Source: Sphingomonas prati
GTDB taxonomy: Bacteria > Pseudomonadota > Alphaproteobacteria > Sphingomonadales > Sphingomonadaceae
Assembly: GCF_014643515.1 (NCBI RefSeq)
Contig: NZ_BMJP01000001.1
Span: 1,651,110 to 1,715,109, forward strand
DNA: 64,000 nt
Direction: 5' to 3'
Numbering within the stretch: the stretch's first letter is position 1; the number at the start of each line of letters is the position of its first letter. Positions 20,273 through 29,293 of this stretch are shown here, one piece after another. The position numbers and the translations under genes were made by a program. The notes under the pieces are model-generated. The model was not told the DNA's origin, made no database searches, and was given only the letters and a program-made list of their open reading frames with translations.

Positions 20273-20778
20273 GCCTCGCCCTGCGTCTCGATCAGTGCCG
20301 CGGCGATCGCCTCGGCCGGTGTCTTGTCCGCCCACAACACGAACTGGAACACCGGGTAGAACCGCTCGCACTCGTCGATTGCCGCCTCGACCAGCGTCTC
20401 CGCCTGGTCCAGCGTCAGCACGCTCTCGCCCTCGCCATCGAGCAGCGCGGCATGGCGGAACAGCAGCATGCCCGATGATGCCCAAAGTTCGAAATGCCCG
20501 ATCCACAGCTGTTCGTTGATCAGCCCGATCGTCTCGTACATCGCGGCGCGCTTGTCCGCCGCGACGCGCACGTCGGGCAATGCGAGGAACTGCAGCACCT
20601 GGTCTTCCTCGCGCCACACCGCGCGCAGCTCGTACAACGTCCAGCTGCCCTGGAAATGCGCGACGATCTCCTCGTCGCCCTGCCGCTCGCTCGACCAGCC
20701 ATGCGCCTCGAAATACTCTTCGAGCATGTCGATCGGCGCACTCGGATCCGCGGCGGCTTCCTCGTCGTCCAGCGTCAT
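20269..20778 (-). CDS. YbjN domain-containing protein
   Basis: A 169-residue acidic cytoplasmic protein of the YbjN family (PF10722), which has a type III secretion chaperone-like fold. It has the usual ML(E)EYFEAHGW start, and FQGSWTLYELRAVWREEDQVL and RHAALLDGEGESVL in the core. Family members are linked to stress and motility effects in E. coli, but the molecular role here is unknown. The start at 20778 gives MTLDDEE. It overlaps proC and is probably cotranscribed with it, an order common in sphingomonads. Confidence 0.88.
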   Translation of the reverse strand: MTLDDEEAAADPSAPIDMLEEYFEAHGWSSERQGDEEIVAHFQGSWTLYELRAVWREEDQVLQFLALPDVRVAADKRAAMYETIGLINEQLWIGHFELWASSGMLLFRHAALLDGEGESVLTLDQAETLVEAAIDECERFYPVFQFVLWADKTPAEAIAAALIETQGEA

Positions 20779-20878
20779 ACGCCCAAATCCAACCGTGATG
20801 ACCCTGCTTGGACGCAGCAAAGCGCCCGGGCAACCCGTGGTCGCCCGGACGTCACCGATAAACTGTGGATAAGCCGCC

Positions 20879-21247
20879 TCAGGACGGTGCGACCGTCCCG
20901 TCGGACCCGTAGGCGGTCGGCGAGCCACCAAAGGACTGCCCCTGCGACTGCGACGCCGTCGTCGGTGCTTCCACCGCACTCGGCGTCACGGCCGGCGAAA
21001 CGGCGTCAGCCTTCGCCTCCAACGCCGCGATCCGCGCGCGCAGCGTATCGGCCTCGTCGCGTGCGGCGGCCGCCATCGCCTTCACCGCCTCGAACTCGTC
21101 GCGCGACACGAAATCGAGCCCGCCGATCCACTCGCGCGCCCGGCTGCGCGCCGACGACTCGGCCTCGCGCCCGACGCCGGCCAGCGTTCCGGCGGCGCCG
21201 TTCATCATCTTCACGATGTCGTCGATGAAGCGGTTCTCGGTCTGCAT
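20879..21247 (-). CDS. Accessory factor UbiK family protein (BMFP domain)
   Basis: A 122-residue protein whose N-terminal 80 residues form an amphipathic helix and coiled coil (FIDDIVKMMNGAAGTLAG, then FVSRDEFEAVKAMAAAARDE and LRARIAALEAKAD), the pattern of UbiK/BMFP proteins that trimerise and assist ubiquinone biosynthesis at the membrane. The C-terminal 40 residues are Ala/Ser/Gly-rich and probably disordered. The start MQTENRFIDD (21247) is chosen over an upstream codon because family proteins begin there. Confidence 0.87.
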   Translation of the reverse strand: MQTENRFIDDIVKMMNGAAGTLAGVGREAESSARSRAREWIGGLDFVSRDEFEAVKAMAAAARDEADTLRARIAALEAKADAVSPAVTPSAVEAPTTASQSQGQSFGGSPTAYGSDGTVAPS

Positions 21248-21268
21248 GCTCTGTCCCAACCCGATTAT

Positions 21269-21823
21269 TCAGACGTGAAGGTGGGGCCTATGGTCAAATT
21301 GTGCAACCTCCGCCGCCGCCGGGTTCATCCGCCCGATCTCGAAATTCAGCGCCGCGGCGAAGCACAGCCACGCCAGATATGGCAGCATCAGCAGCCCCGC
21401 GGCCGGCCGGATCGCCCAGAACGCGCGCGCCGTCAGCGCGGCGAACAGCAGGATCAGCAGGATCAGCCCGAACGCCGGCCAGATCCGGTGCGCCGCGAAG
21501 AACAGCGGCGACCACGCCAGGTTCAGCGCCAGCTGCACCGCGAACAAGCCGATCGCCCGCCCGCGCCCCTGCGCCCCGCGCGCCGCCACGATCATCACCA
21601 GCGCCACGCCCATCATCAGGTACAGCAGGCTCCACGCCACGCCGAACATCCAGCCCGGCGGCGTGAACCCCGGCTTGGCCAGCGCCGCAAACCAGTCGTT
21701 GCCGTATCCCGAACCCGACAGCCGCCCCGATGCCAGCCCCAGCAACAGGACCAGCGGCACCAGCACGATGCCCCAGCGTAGCCCGGCCATGCGGATCTGC
21801 CCGCGCGATGCGATCTCACCCAT
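21269..21823 (-). CDS. TspO/MBR family membrane protein
   Basis: A five-TM protein of 184 residues of the TspO/peripheral benzodiazepine receptor family. Marks are WFAALAKPGFTPPGWMFGVAWSLLY, QLALNLAWSPLFFAAHRI and the C-terminal MLPYLAWLCFAAALNFEIGRMN, which hold the conserved tryptophans and proline-rich loop. Bacterial TspO binds porphyrins and affects tetrapyrrole and stress responses. The start at 21823 has AGGGG upstream. It is downstream of the RND permease gene on the same strand, leaving 28 bases between the coding regions. Confidence 0.9.
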   Translation of the reverse strand: MGEIASRGQIRMAGLRWGIVLVPLVLLLGLASGRLSGSGYGNDWFAALAKPGFTPPGWMFGVAWSLLYLMMGVALVMIVAARGAQGRGRAIGLFAVQLALNLAWSPLFFAAHRIWPAFGLILLILLFAALTARAFWAIRPAAGLLMLPYLAWLCFAAALNFEIGRMNPAAAEVAQFDHRPHLHV

Positions 21824-21851
21824 GCCCGTACCCCTGCTCCCCATCGCCGCT

Positions 21852-24800
21852 TTATTCCGCGGGATGTTCCACCGCGCCCGACGGTCCACCCTGTAACTGC
21901 GCGTCCAGCCGGCGCGACACCGCCTGGGGCGAATCGGTCCGGCGGGCCACCAGCAGGTACAACAACGGAATGAGGAAAATGGTTACCAGCGTCGCGATCG
22001 ACACGCCCCACACTACCACGACGCCGATCGACCGCCGCGCCGCCGCGCCCGCACCGCTCGCCAGCATCAGCGGCACGGCCCCCGCCACGGTCGCGATCGA
22101 CGTCATCAGGATCGGGCGGAGCCGCCGCGCCGCCGCCTGTGCGATCGCATCGCCGAACGCCACGCCCTCGTCGCGCAACTGGTTGGCGAACTCCACGATC
22201 AGGATGCCGTTCTTCGCCGCCAGCCCCACCAGCATCACGATCCCGACCTGGCTGTAGAGGTTCAGCGTCTCGCCCATCGCGGCCAGCCCGATGATCCCGC
22301 CCGCCACCGCCAGCGGCACCGTCGTGATGATCACCGCCGGATGCACAAAACTCTCGAACTGCGCGGCGAGCAGCAGGTACACGACCACGATCGTCAGCGC
22401 GAACACCAGCAGGATCGAATTGCCCGTCTCGCGGAACGCCTGGCTTTCGCCGCGATACCCGATCGCGCTGATCTCCGGCGATCCGGCCGCTTCCTTCTCC
22501 AGGAACGTCAGCGCGGAGCCCAGCGTGTAGCCTGGCGCCAGCGCCCCCTGCAACGTGATCGCGCGCGCCTTGTTGTACCGCCCCAGCTCGCGCGCATCCG
22601 CCCCCTGCCGCGTGCGGACCAGGTTGGCGAGCGGCACGAGCTGCCCCGATGCGGACCGGACATAGACCTGTTGCAGGTCGCGCTCGACCGACCGGCCGTC
22701 CGCCTCCGCCTGCACGATCACGCGATATTCCTCGCCGCGATCGACGAAGGTGGACACCCGCCGCGACCCCATCAGCGTCTGCAACGCCTGGCTCACCGCA
22801 TCCACCGACACGCCGAGCGCGCCCGCGCGCTCCGTATCGACGTCGATCAGCAGCTGCGGCTTGGTTTCCTTATAGTCGCTGTCCAGGTTGACGAGCCCTG
22901 GGTTCTGCGCCGCCGCCGCCAGGATCCGGTCCCGCGCACGCGCCAATTCGGCATAGCTCGCGCCTGCGATCACGAAATTGATCGGCTGCCCGCGCCCGCG
23001 GCCGAGCGAGGAGGGCGACGCCGCATTGCCGCGCATCGCGGGCATCTCGCGCACCTTCGCGTTGATCGCCTCGATCACCTGCTGCGTCGTCTCGGTCCGC
23101 TCTTCCCACGGCTTCAGGAACACGACCATCCGGCCCGTATTGAAATCCTCGTCCGCGCCGCCGCCGGGCAGGCGGGTCAGCGCGCCACGCACCGGCCCCT
23201 CGCCGACCAGCGGCAGGATCTTCTGCTCCACGCGCTTCATCTGGCGGTCCAGCTCGGCGAACCCGGTCCCCTCCGCGGTCGACAGCTGCACCTGGATCAC
23301 GCCGACATCCTCGGCCGGCGCCAGTTCGGAGTTCAGCGTGGTGTAGAGCACCCCCGCCAACACCAGCACGCCCGCCGTCACGCCCAGCACGATCCACGGC
23401 TTGGCGAACGCCCGCGCCAGCGACCGGTCATACCCACGCTCGATCCGCTGGAACCGCGCATCGATCCAGTGCGCGAACCGCCCGCGCTCCTCATTGCGCA
23501 ACAGCTTAGAACACAACATCGGCGCCAGGCTGAGCGCTAGGAAGCCGGAGAACGCCACCGCCCCCACCATCGCCACCGCCAGCTCGCGGAACAGCAACCC
23601 CGTCTGGCCCGACAGAAACATGATCGGCACGAACACCGCGCACACCACCAAAGTGGTCGAAATCACCGCGAACCCGACCTGCCGCGTACCGAGATAGGAC
23701 GCGACCAGCGGGTCCTCGCCCTGTTCGATCCGGTGGTAGACATTCTCCAGCACCACGATCGCATCGTCGACGACCAGCCCGATCGCCAGCACCAGCGCCA
23801 GCAGCGTCAGCAGGTTGATCGAAAAGCCGCCCGCCCACAGCACCGCGAACGTGCCGAGCAGGCAGATCGGCACCGTCACCGCGGGGATCAACGTCGCGCG
23901 CCACGACCCTAGGAACAGGAAGATCACCAGCACCACCAGTACCGCGGCCTCCGCCAGCGTATGGTACACCCCCTCGATCGCGCGATCGATGAACAGCGAA
24001 CTGTCCGACGCCACGTCGATCCGCATCCCCGCGGGCAGGCCCGGCGTCGCGGCGGCCGCAACCGCCTTGGCCGCTTCCGCCACCGCCAGCGTGTTGGCGC
24101 CCGACTGCCGCACGATGCCGAGCCCCACGCCGGTCTTGCCGTTCGATCGGAACGCCGAATACGGATTCTCGGGCCCCAGCTCGACCCGCGCGACATCGCC
24201 CAGCCGGACGAGATACCCGCCCGCCCCGCGCGCGACGATCAGGCGGGCGAACTGCTCGGGCGTCGCAAACGACCGATTGACCCGCACCGTGACATTCTGG
24301 CTCTGCGCCTCGATCCGCCCGGCCGGCAGCTCGACATTCTGCGTCCGCATCGCCGTCTCGACATCGCCCGGGGTCAGCGCGAACGCGCCCAGCTTCGCCG
24401 GGTCCAGCCACACGCGCATCGCCGGCCGCGCCTCGCCGCCGACCTGCACCTGCGCGACGCCGGGGATGGCGGAGAACCGATCGACCAGGTTGCGGTCGGC
24501 CCAGTCGGACAACTGGATCCGCGTCCAGCCGGGCGGGGCCGACAGCGCGAACCAGATCACCGGCTGCGCATCGGCATCCACCTTGCGCACCTCGGGAGGT
24601 AGCGTCCCGTCGGGCAGGTCCTCGGCCGCACCACCCACCCGGTCGCGCACGTCGTTCGCCGCCGAATCGACGTCGCTGCCCGGCGCGAACTCGACCGAGA
24701 TGTTCGACGCCCCGTCGCGCGACACCGACGTGATCGTCTGGATCCCGGCGATCCCGGCGAGCCGTTCCTCGAGCAACTGCGTCACCCGGCTCTCGACCAC

Positions 24801-24971
24801 ATTGGCCGCCGCCCCGGTATAGGTCGTCTGCACCGACACGATCGGTGGATCGACGTCGGGATATTCGCGCACCGACAATGCGAAGAACGCCACCACCCCC
24901 ACGACGGTCAGCAGGATCGCCAGCACCGCCGCGAAGATCGGCCTGCGAACCGAGACATCGGACAGCATCAT
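21852..24971 (-). CDS. RND efflux transporter permease (AcrB/MdtBC-type, HAE1/HAE2)
   Basis: A 1039-residue inner-membrane RND pump, full length for the family. The N-terminus MLSDVSVRRPIFAAVLAILL is typical, the TM4 relay acidic pair appears in LALVLAIGLVVDDAIVVLENV, and the second half repeats the TM layout (FVHPAVIITTVPLAVAGGI, GLAAKNGILIVEFANQLRDEG). It uses the proton gradient to expel drugs or other hydrophobic compounds together with the adaptor encoded directly upstream and an outer-membrane channel that is not in the window. The start is one of two adjacent ATGs, five bases after the adaptor stop. Confidence 0.95.
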   Translation of the reverse strand: MMLSDVSVRRPIFAAVLAILLTVVGVVAFFALSVREYPDVDPPIVSVQTTYTGAAANVVESRVTQLLEERLAGIAGIQTITSVSRDGASNISVEFAPGSDVDSAANDVRDRVGGAAEDLPDGTLPPEVRKVDADAQPVIWFALSAPPGWTRIQLSDWADRNLVDRFSAIPGVAQVQVGGEARPAMRVWLDPAKLGAFALTPGDVETAMRTQNVELPAGRIEAQSQNVTVRVNRSFATPEQFARLIVARGAGGYLVRLGDVARVELGPENPYSAFRSNGKTGVGLGIVRQSGANTLAVAEAAKAVAAAATPGLPAGMRIDVASDSSLFIDRAIEGVYHTLAEAAVLVVLVIFLFLGSWRATLIPAVTVPICLLGTFAVLWAGGFSINLLTLLALVLAIGLVVDDAIVVLENVYHRIEQGEDPLVASYLGTRQVGFAVISTTLVVCAVFVPIMFLSGQTGLLFRELAVAMVGAVAFSGFLALSLAPMLCSKLLRNEERGRFAHWIDARFQRIERGYDRSLARAFAKPWIVLGVTAGVLVLAGVLYTTLNSELAPAEDVGVIQVQLSTAEGTGFAELDRQMKRVEQKILPLVGEGPVRGALTRLPGGGADEDFNTGRMVVFLKPWEERTETTQQVIEAINAKVREMPAMRGNAASPSSLGRGRGQPINFVIAGASYAELARARDRILAAAAQNPGLVNLDSDYKETKPQLLIDVDTERAGALGVSVDAVSQALQTLMGSRRVSTFVDRGEEYRVIVQAEADGRSVERDLQQVYVRSASGQLVPLANLVRTRQGADARELGRYNKARAITLQGALAPGYTLGSALTFLEKEAAGSPEISAIGYRGESQAFRETGNSILLVFALTIVVVYLLLAAQFESFVHPAVIITTVPLAVAGGIIGLAAMGETLNLYSQVGIVMLVGLAAKNGILIVEFANQLRDEGVAFGDAIAQAAARRLRPILMTSIATVAGAVPLMLASGAGAAARRSIGVVVVWGVSIATLVTIFLIPLLYLLVARRTDSPQAVSRRLDAQLQGGPSGAVEHPAE

Positions 24972-24975
24972 GGGG

Positions 24976-26184
24976 TCAGGCGCTCATTCTACGGGAAGCG
25001 TCGCCTCTATCCGCATCCGTTCGGTTCGAGCGCAGGGTCGAGCTTGTCGAGACCCACAGTCGAGAATGCAGTGACGTCGCGACTTCTCGATACGCCGTCT
25101 CGACAGGCTTGACAGCTACTCGAAGCGAACGGTTCGGGATAAACGCCGCAGCCGCCTTCGCCGCCCCCGTCCGCACCTTGATGCCGTCCGTGACCTTCAC
25201 GACACCCTCGCCAACCACGCGCTGACCGGCACGCAACCCGGACAAAATCTCAATCATCCCATCGCGCCGGATGCCCGTCTTCACCGGCGTCCGCCGCGCG
25301 GTCCCGCCCGCATCGATGACGAACACATAGCGCTCCTCGCCCTCGCCCACGACGGACAGCTCGGGCACCGCGATCGCGGTCCGCGGATCGCTCTCGATCG
25401 CGACGCTCAGCAGCATCCCCGGCTTCAGCATCCGGTCGCCATTGTTCAGCACCGCGCGCACGACCACCGACCGCGTCGCCGGATCGACCACCGAATCGAT
25501 CGTCGAGATCGTCCCGCGGAACGGCCGATCGGGATAGGCCGCCGCGCGCCCCTCGATCGCCTGCCCCGGCTTGATCGACGCGAGCAGCGTCTCCGGCACC
25601 GGGAAATCCAGCTTGATCCGCGACAGGTCGCTGATCGTCGCGATCTCGGTCCCGGCCTGCACCACCGCACCGGCGGAGATCATGCGCAGCGACACCTGCC
25701 CCGAAAACGGCGCGCGCACCACGCGGTCGCCGATCGCGGCATCGGCCGCCGCCGCCTGCGCGCGCGCGATCGATGCCGCCGCCACCTGCGTATCGACGCT
25801 GGCGTTGGTCGCGAACCCGCGCGCCTTCAGCTGTTGCAGGCGGTTCAGCTGCTGCCCCGCGACGCGCGCCTGGGCCTGCGCCTCCTCCAGCTGTGCCGTC
25901 TCCTGCCCGCGCGCCAGCGTCGCGATCACCTGGCCGCGCTGCACATAGCCGCCATCCTCGAAATTCAGCTTCAAGATACGTTCCGTCACGGGCGCGGACA
26001 CGGTCACCTGCTCGTTGGCGCGCGCGGTGCCGACTGCATCAATCCGGTCGACGAACCGCGCCGGCGCCGCCATCGCCACGGTCACCAGCGGCGCCGCTCG
26101 GCTTCCACCACGCGCCCCGTCGCCGGCGTCACCCCCACAGGCGGCCAGCAGAAACATCAGGAGGGCGGGCAGGATCGGGCGCAT
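24976..26184 (-). CDS. RND efflux periplasmic adaptor (HlyD/MFP family), C-terminus supplied by a repeat
   Basis: A 402-residue lipoprotein adaptor. The signal MRPILPALLMFLLAACGG has a lipobox cysteine, followed by the lipoyl/hairpin region (RILKLNFEDGGYVQRGQVIA, QLEEAQAQARVAGQQLNRLQ) and the beta-barrel domain (IKPGQAIEGRAAAYPDRPF). Homology ends near VRTGAAKAAAAF. The last 40 or so residues (NRSLRVAV, LHSRLWVSTSSTLRSNRTD) are encoded by a family A type repeat at 25017-25132. The protein links the permease to the outer-membrane channel. Confidence 0.92.
   Translation of the reverse strand: MRPILPALLMFLLAACGGDAGDGARGGSRAAPLVTVAMAAPARFVDRIDAVGTARANEQVTVSAPVTERILKLNFEDGGYVQRGQVIATLARGQETAQLEEAQAQARVAGQQLNRLQQLKARGFATNASVDTQVAAASIARAQAAAADAAIGDRVVRAPFSGQVSLRMISAGAVVQAGTEIATISDLSRIKLDFPVPETLLASIKPGQAIEGRAAAYPDRPFRGTISTIDSVVDPATRSVVVRAVLNNGDRMLKPGMLLSVAIESDPRTAIAVPELSVVGEGEERYVFVIDAGGTARRTPVKTGIRRDGMIEILSGLRAGQRVVGEGVVKVTDGIKVRTGAAKAAAAFIPNRSLRVAVKPVETAYREVATSLHSRLWVSTSSTLRSNRTDADRGDASRRMSA
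25017..25132. repeat. Family A-type composite repeat, copy A7 (inside the adaptor gene)
   Basis: CCGTTCGGTTCGAGCGCAGG and a GAGCTTGTCGAGACC segment at one end, and CGTCTCGACAGGCTTGACAG with CGAAGCGAACGG at the other, form an inverted repeat related to family A with an insertion of TTCTCGATACG-type sequence. It is in frame with the 3' end of the RND adaptor gene. Confidence 0.75.
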
Positions 26185-26233
26185 CGAAGGCCTTGAGCTA
26201 CCCCGACAAATGCGTCGTGACAAGGATTGTAGC

Positions 26234-26998
26234 TTACACCCCGGCGATAAGATCCCGCCCACCATCCTTCACCGCGCCCAGCAGGAACTCGACATTCCCC
26301 TCCGGCCCGGTGATCGGGCTCGTCGCGACGCCCGCGACCGTCCAGCCGCGTGCCCGAATCCAGTCCGCCGCCGCCGCACACACCCGCGCATGCACCGCCG
26401 GATCGCGCACCACGCCACCCTTCTCCACCTCGTCGCGCGCCGCCTCGAACTGCGGCTTCACCAGCGCCAGCAACCGCCCGCCCGGCCGCACGAACTCGAT
26501 CGCGCGGTCCAGCACGGCGGCCAGCGCGATGAAGCTCGCGTCGCACACCACGATGTCGATCGGCTCCGCGATCTGCGCCGCGGTCAAGCTCCGCGCGCTG
26601 GTCTTCTCCATCACCACGACGCGTGCGTCCTGGCGCAGCTTCCACGCCAGCTGGTTCGTCCCCGAATCGACCGCATAGACCTTCGCCGCGCCCCCGGTCA
26701 GCAACACGTCGGTAAAGCCCCCGGTCGACGAGCCGACATCGATCGCCACCGCGTCCGCAACATCCCACCCGAAATGCGCCAGCCCATGCGCCAGCTTCAC
26801 GCCCCCGCGCGACACCCACGGATGCTCGCGCCCCTTGACGCTCAGCGGCGCGTCGACCGCCAGCAACTGCCCCGCCTTGTCGATCCGCCGCGTCTCCGAA
26901 AACACCAGCCCCGCCAGCACCAGCGCCTGCGCCCGCGCCACACTCTCGGCGAGCCCCCGCTCCACCAGCATCCGATCCACCCGCAGCGTCTTGGCCAT
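26234..26998 (-). CDS. tlyA: TlyA family rRNA (cytidine-2'-O)-methyltransferase
   Basis: A 254-residue protein with an N-terminal S4 RNA-binding domain (RVDRMLVERGLAESVARAQALV) and a C-terminal FtsJ-like methyltransferase. Motif I is AIDVGSSTGGFTDVLL, and the K-D-K-E tetrad is visible in VSRGGVKL, VCDASFIAL, LVKPQFEA and GNVEFL. TlyA methylates 16S and 23S rRNA and is also called a hemolysin A homologue. The start ATG at 26998 is the family start. Its relation to dxs in many genomes is broken here by the repeat and the TIGR02594 pair. Confidence 0.93.
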   Translation of the reverse strand: MAKTLRVDRMLVERGLAESVARAQALVLAGLVFSETRRIDKAGQLLAVDAPLSVKGREHPWVSRGGVKLAHGLAHFGWDVADAVAIDVGSSTGGFTDVLLTGGAAKVYAVDSGTNQLAWKLRQDARVVVMEKTSARSLTAAQIAEPIDIVVCDASFIALAAVLDRAIEFVRPGGRLLALVKPQFEAARDEVEKGGVVRDPAVHARVCAAAADWIRARGWTVAGVATSPITGPEGNVEFLLGAVKDGGRDLIAGV

Positions 26999-27097
26999 GC
27001 GCCTCCCATGACGGATGCGGCCCGCGGGGGGAAGCCTTGCCGCTTCCCGCTTCCCGCTGCAGCGCCGGAGTCGCTGGCCAAACCCCTCACCAAAACG

Positions 27098-27159
27098 CCG
27101 TTCGGTTCGAGCTTGTCGAGAACACCGCGCGCCGTTCTCGACAGGCTCGAACCGAACGG
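27098..27159. repeat. Family A inverted repeat, copy A3
   Basis: Arms CCGTTCGGTTCGAGCTTGTC plus GAGAAC and the complement GTTCTCGACAGGCTCGAACC plus GAACGG, with a 10-base GC loop. It lies between the TlyA gene and the TIGR02594-type gene, both on the minus strand. Confidence 0.85.
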
Positions 27160-27198
27160 AGGAGGGAAGTCATCGCTCAAACTAAGCCACAGCACCCC

Positions 27199-27744
27199 TC
27201 AAGCCTCATTTACCGACAAACCCCCCGCCGCCGCCAACCGCCGCACCCCCACAGTCGCCGGTGCCAACCGATAAGGCGGCCGCCGCACAGCCCGCATCCG
27301 CCCCCGCGCGATCCGCGCAAAGCCCACCGCATTACCCTGATTCCCGCCCAGCACATGCCAGGCTGCGGCATCCTCCCCGACATACAACCCGACATGCCCG
27401 CCCCCCGGCCGCACGAACGTCATGACATCGCCCAGCATCGGCCGGTCCGCCGCCACCCCGAACTTGCCCCAGTTCAGCGCCCACAACGGCCCATCTGGCA
27501 CCGCCCAGCCCGCCCGCCGCGCCACCACCGCCAGATACAGCCCGCACCACGCCGTCGCATCGGCGCGGTACCCCGCCACCTTCGCCTCCCGCGCCCAGTC
27601 CAGGATCGCCGAAGTATTCCCCGCCCCCGCCGTCTCGCGCACGCCGTACAGCGCCAGCCCCTCGGCCAGCATCCGCGGCAACGTCCCGATCGACCCCAAC
27701 CAGCGATACGCCGCCGGCAAAACCTTCGCGTCGAACCCACTCAT
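27199..27744 (-). CDS. TIGR02594 family protein (NlpC/P60-CHAP-like putative peptidoglycan hydrolase)
   Basis: A 181-residue protein with the TIGR02594 pattern: [21 protein letters not shown] then [14 protein letters not shown] (candidate catalytic cysteine), [24 protein letters not shown] (histidine after GG) and LGGNQGNAV, which fits the Cys-His papain-like CHAP/NlpC arrangement. Such proteins occur in prophages and in chromosomal loci; no phage genes are nearby. No signal peptide is seen. Its ATG overlaps the stop of the membrane protein gene (ATGA), so the two are likely a functional pair. Hydrolase activity is inferred. Confidence 0.8.
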   Translation of the reverse strand: MSGFDAKVLPAAYRWLGSIGTLPRMLAEGLALYGVRETAGAGNTSAILDWAREAKVAGYRADATAWCGLYLAVVARRAGWAVPDGPLWALNWGKFGVAADRPMLGDVMTFVRPGGGHVGLYVGEDAAAWHVLGGNQGNAVGFARIARGRMRAVRRPPYRLAPATVGVRRLAAAGGLSVNEA

Positions 27745-28673
27745 GCCGCCAGTACCGTCCGCAGCGCCCGCAACCGCACGACATGCGGCTCGTCGACCAG
27801 CAGCGCGACCACCGCCGGCTCCAGCCCTAGAGGCTCCGCCAACGCCCCCGCCCCGATCCGCTCCAGATCGAACAGCGTCCGGACATGCACCGCCCGCAAC
27901 GCCCGCGCCGCCGCACTCCCTACGCGCAACGCCAGTTGCGCCTGCCCGACCCAGTCGACCACCTGATGTAGCCCGTAGGGCGTCGCCAGATGGACCAGCA
28001 CCGGGTTCGCGGTCGCCAGATTCTGCACGTCGTACCAGCCGCCCTGTTCCAGCCGTCGCGCGATCTCGCCGTCGATCCCGTCGATCATCTCCAGCGGCTG
28101 CACGCTCGTCCCCGCCAGCGCCGCATCGTCGATCGGCTTGGCGAACCGCACCCGCAACCGACGCCCGATCCCCGCCAGTCCCAGGTCCGGCGCATAGCCC
28201 GCCGCAAACGCCAGCCCGGTCGCCAAGCCGGCCGCATCCCCGGTCCCACCGAGACAGAACACTCGCGCCCCGACCAGCGCCACGACCGCCCCCTGCACCA
28301 GATGCGCCGCGCACCTGAGCCACAGCAAAGCGGTCAGTTCGTCATTCTGCACCGCCCGCACCAGCATCCGCGCGGTCACCAGATACCCCCCCAGGAAGGC
28401 CGCCCCCGCAACCGCCCCGCCCGGCACCAGCAGCACCCCGAACCCCGCTGCACACAGCAACAAATACGGCAAGGCCGGAGCCACTCCCGCGTCGCCATCC
28501 GCATAACGCTCCCGCGCCTGCACGAACGCCCCCGCCTCCGCGATCCGCGCACTCAGCCCCGCAATTCGCCGCCGCCGCTCCGCCCGTACCCACGCCGCCA
28601 CCGCCAACACCGCGACTGCAAACGCCAGCCCCCCGGCCACCACGGCCGCCACCCTGATCCAACCCCGATCCAT
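27741..28673 (-). CDS. Membrane protein with C-terminal helix-hairpin-helix-like region, unknown function
   Basis: A 310-residue protein that I do not recognise. It starts with one TM segment ([22 protein letters not shown]), a short charged stretch, and then further hydrophobic segments ([38 protein letters not shown]). The last 130 residues ([60 protein letters not shown]) look like helix-hairpin-helix repeats, as in proteins that sense or bind DNA or nucleotides. ATG 28673 has GGGGGAG upstream. It is coupled to the TIGR02594 gene. Confidence 0.75.
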   Translation of the reverse strand: MDRGWIRVAAVVAGGLAFAVAVLAVAAWVRAERRRRIAGLSARIAEAGAFVQARERYADGDAGVAPALPYLLLCAAGFGVLLVPGGAVAGAAFLGGYLVTARMLVRAVQNDELTALLWLRCAAHLVQGAVVALVGARVFCLGGTGDAAGLATGLAFAAGYAPDLGLAGIGRRLRVRFAKPIDDAALAGTSVQPLEMIDGIDGEIARRLEQGGWYDVQNLATANPVLVHLATPYGLHQVVDWVGQAQLALRVGSAAARALRAVHVRTLFDLERIGAGALAEPLGLEPAVVALLVDEPHVVRLRALRTVLAA

Positions 28674-29293
28674 AAGAACTCCCCCAAAAGAGAGCCCGCA
28701 TGGCGAGCCTGACAGCAGCAAATCCAAATAGGACAGCGGTTTTCGGGCGTTCGACGCTTAGTGCGCGAAGAACGACCCCCACCACCGCTCTCCACCCTCA
28801 ACCGTTCGTCCTGAGTAGAGACTGAGCGGAGTCGAAGGCCCGTATCGAAGGATCAGTCCCGCCCGGGAGCCAATGCTTCTATACGACCCCTCGATACGCG
28901 CAAGAGCGCTACGCGGTCTCTACTCAGCACGAACGGGGTGGTGGGAAGACTTGGCACACAAGCCGAACCGCGCAACGACGAACGCCGGCGATGCAGCCAT
29001 GCGTTCCCTCCATGCAGGAAGGCTCTTGGTTCAGGATCTGACCAGAAACCGCCCATCCCGAGCGAAGTCGAGGGACCCTTCGAGCGAAGCCGAGAAGCCT
29101 ACTGCTTCACCCGCACAACAACTCCTGGATCTCGGTCCTACTCTCACCAAGCCCCAAACCCCAAACCCCCGTTCGGTTCGAGCCTGTCGAGAACTCCGCG
29201 CTGAGTTCTCGACAGGCTCGAACCAGACGGGGTTAGTGAAACGGGATCAGTAGAACAGGCTCAGCAAACCAGAACCATCACCCAACCAACGGC
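28674..29293. repeat. 620-base gene-free interval: family C copy C2 (28802-28936), family B copy B2 (29054-29099), family A copy A4 (29167-29235)
   Basis: C2 runs from CCGTTCGTCCTGAGTAGAGA to the complement ending GTCTCTACTCAGCACGAACGG. B2 reads CATCCCGAGCGAAGTCGAGG then CCCTTCGAGCGAAGCCGAGAAG. A4 has arms CCCCGTTCGGTTCGAGCCTG and the complement, with a self-complementary CTCCGCGCTGAG loop. I see no gene. The interval parts the minus-strand dxs gene from the membrane-protein gene. Confidence 0.75.
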
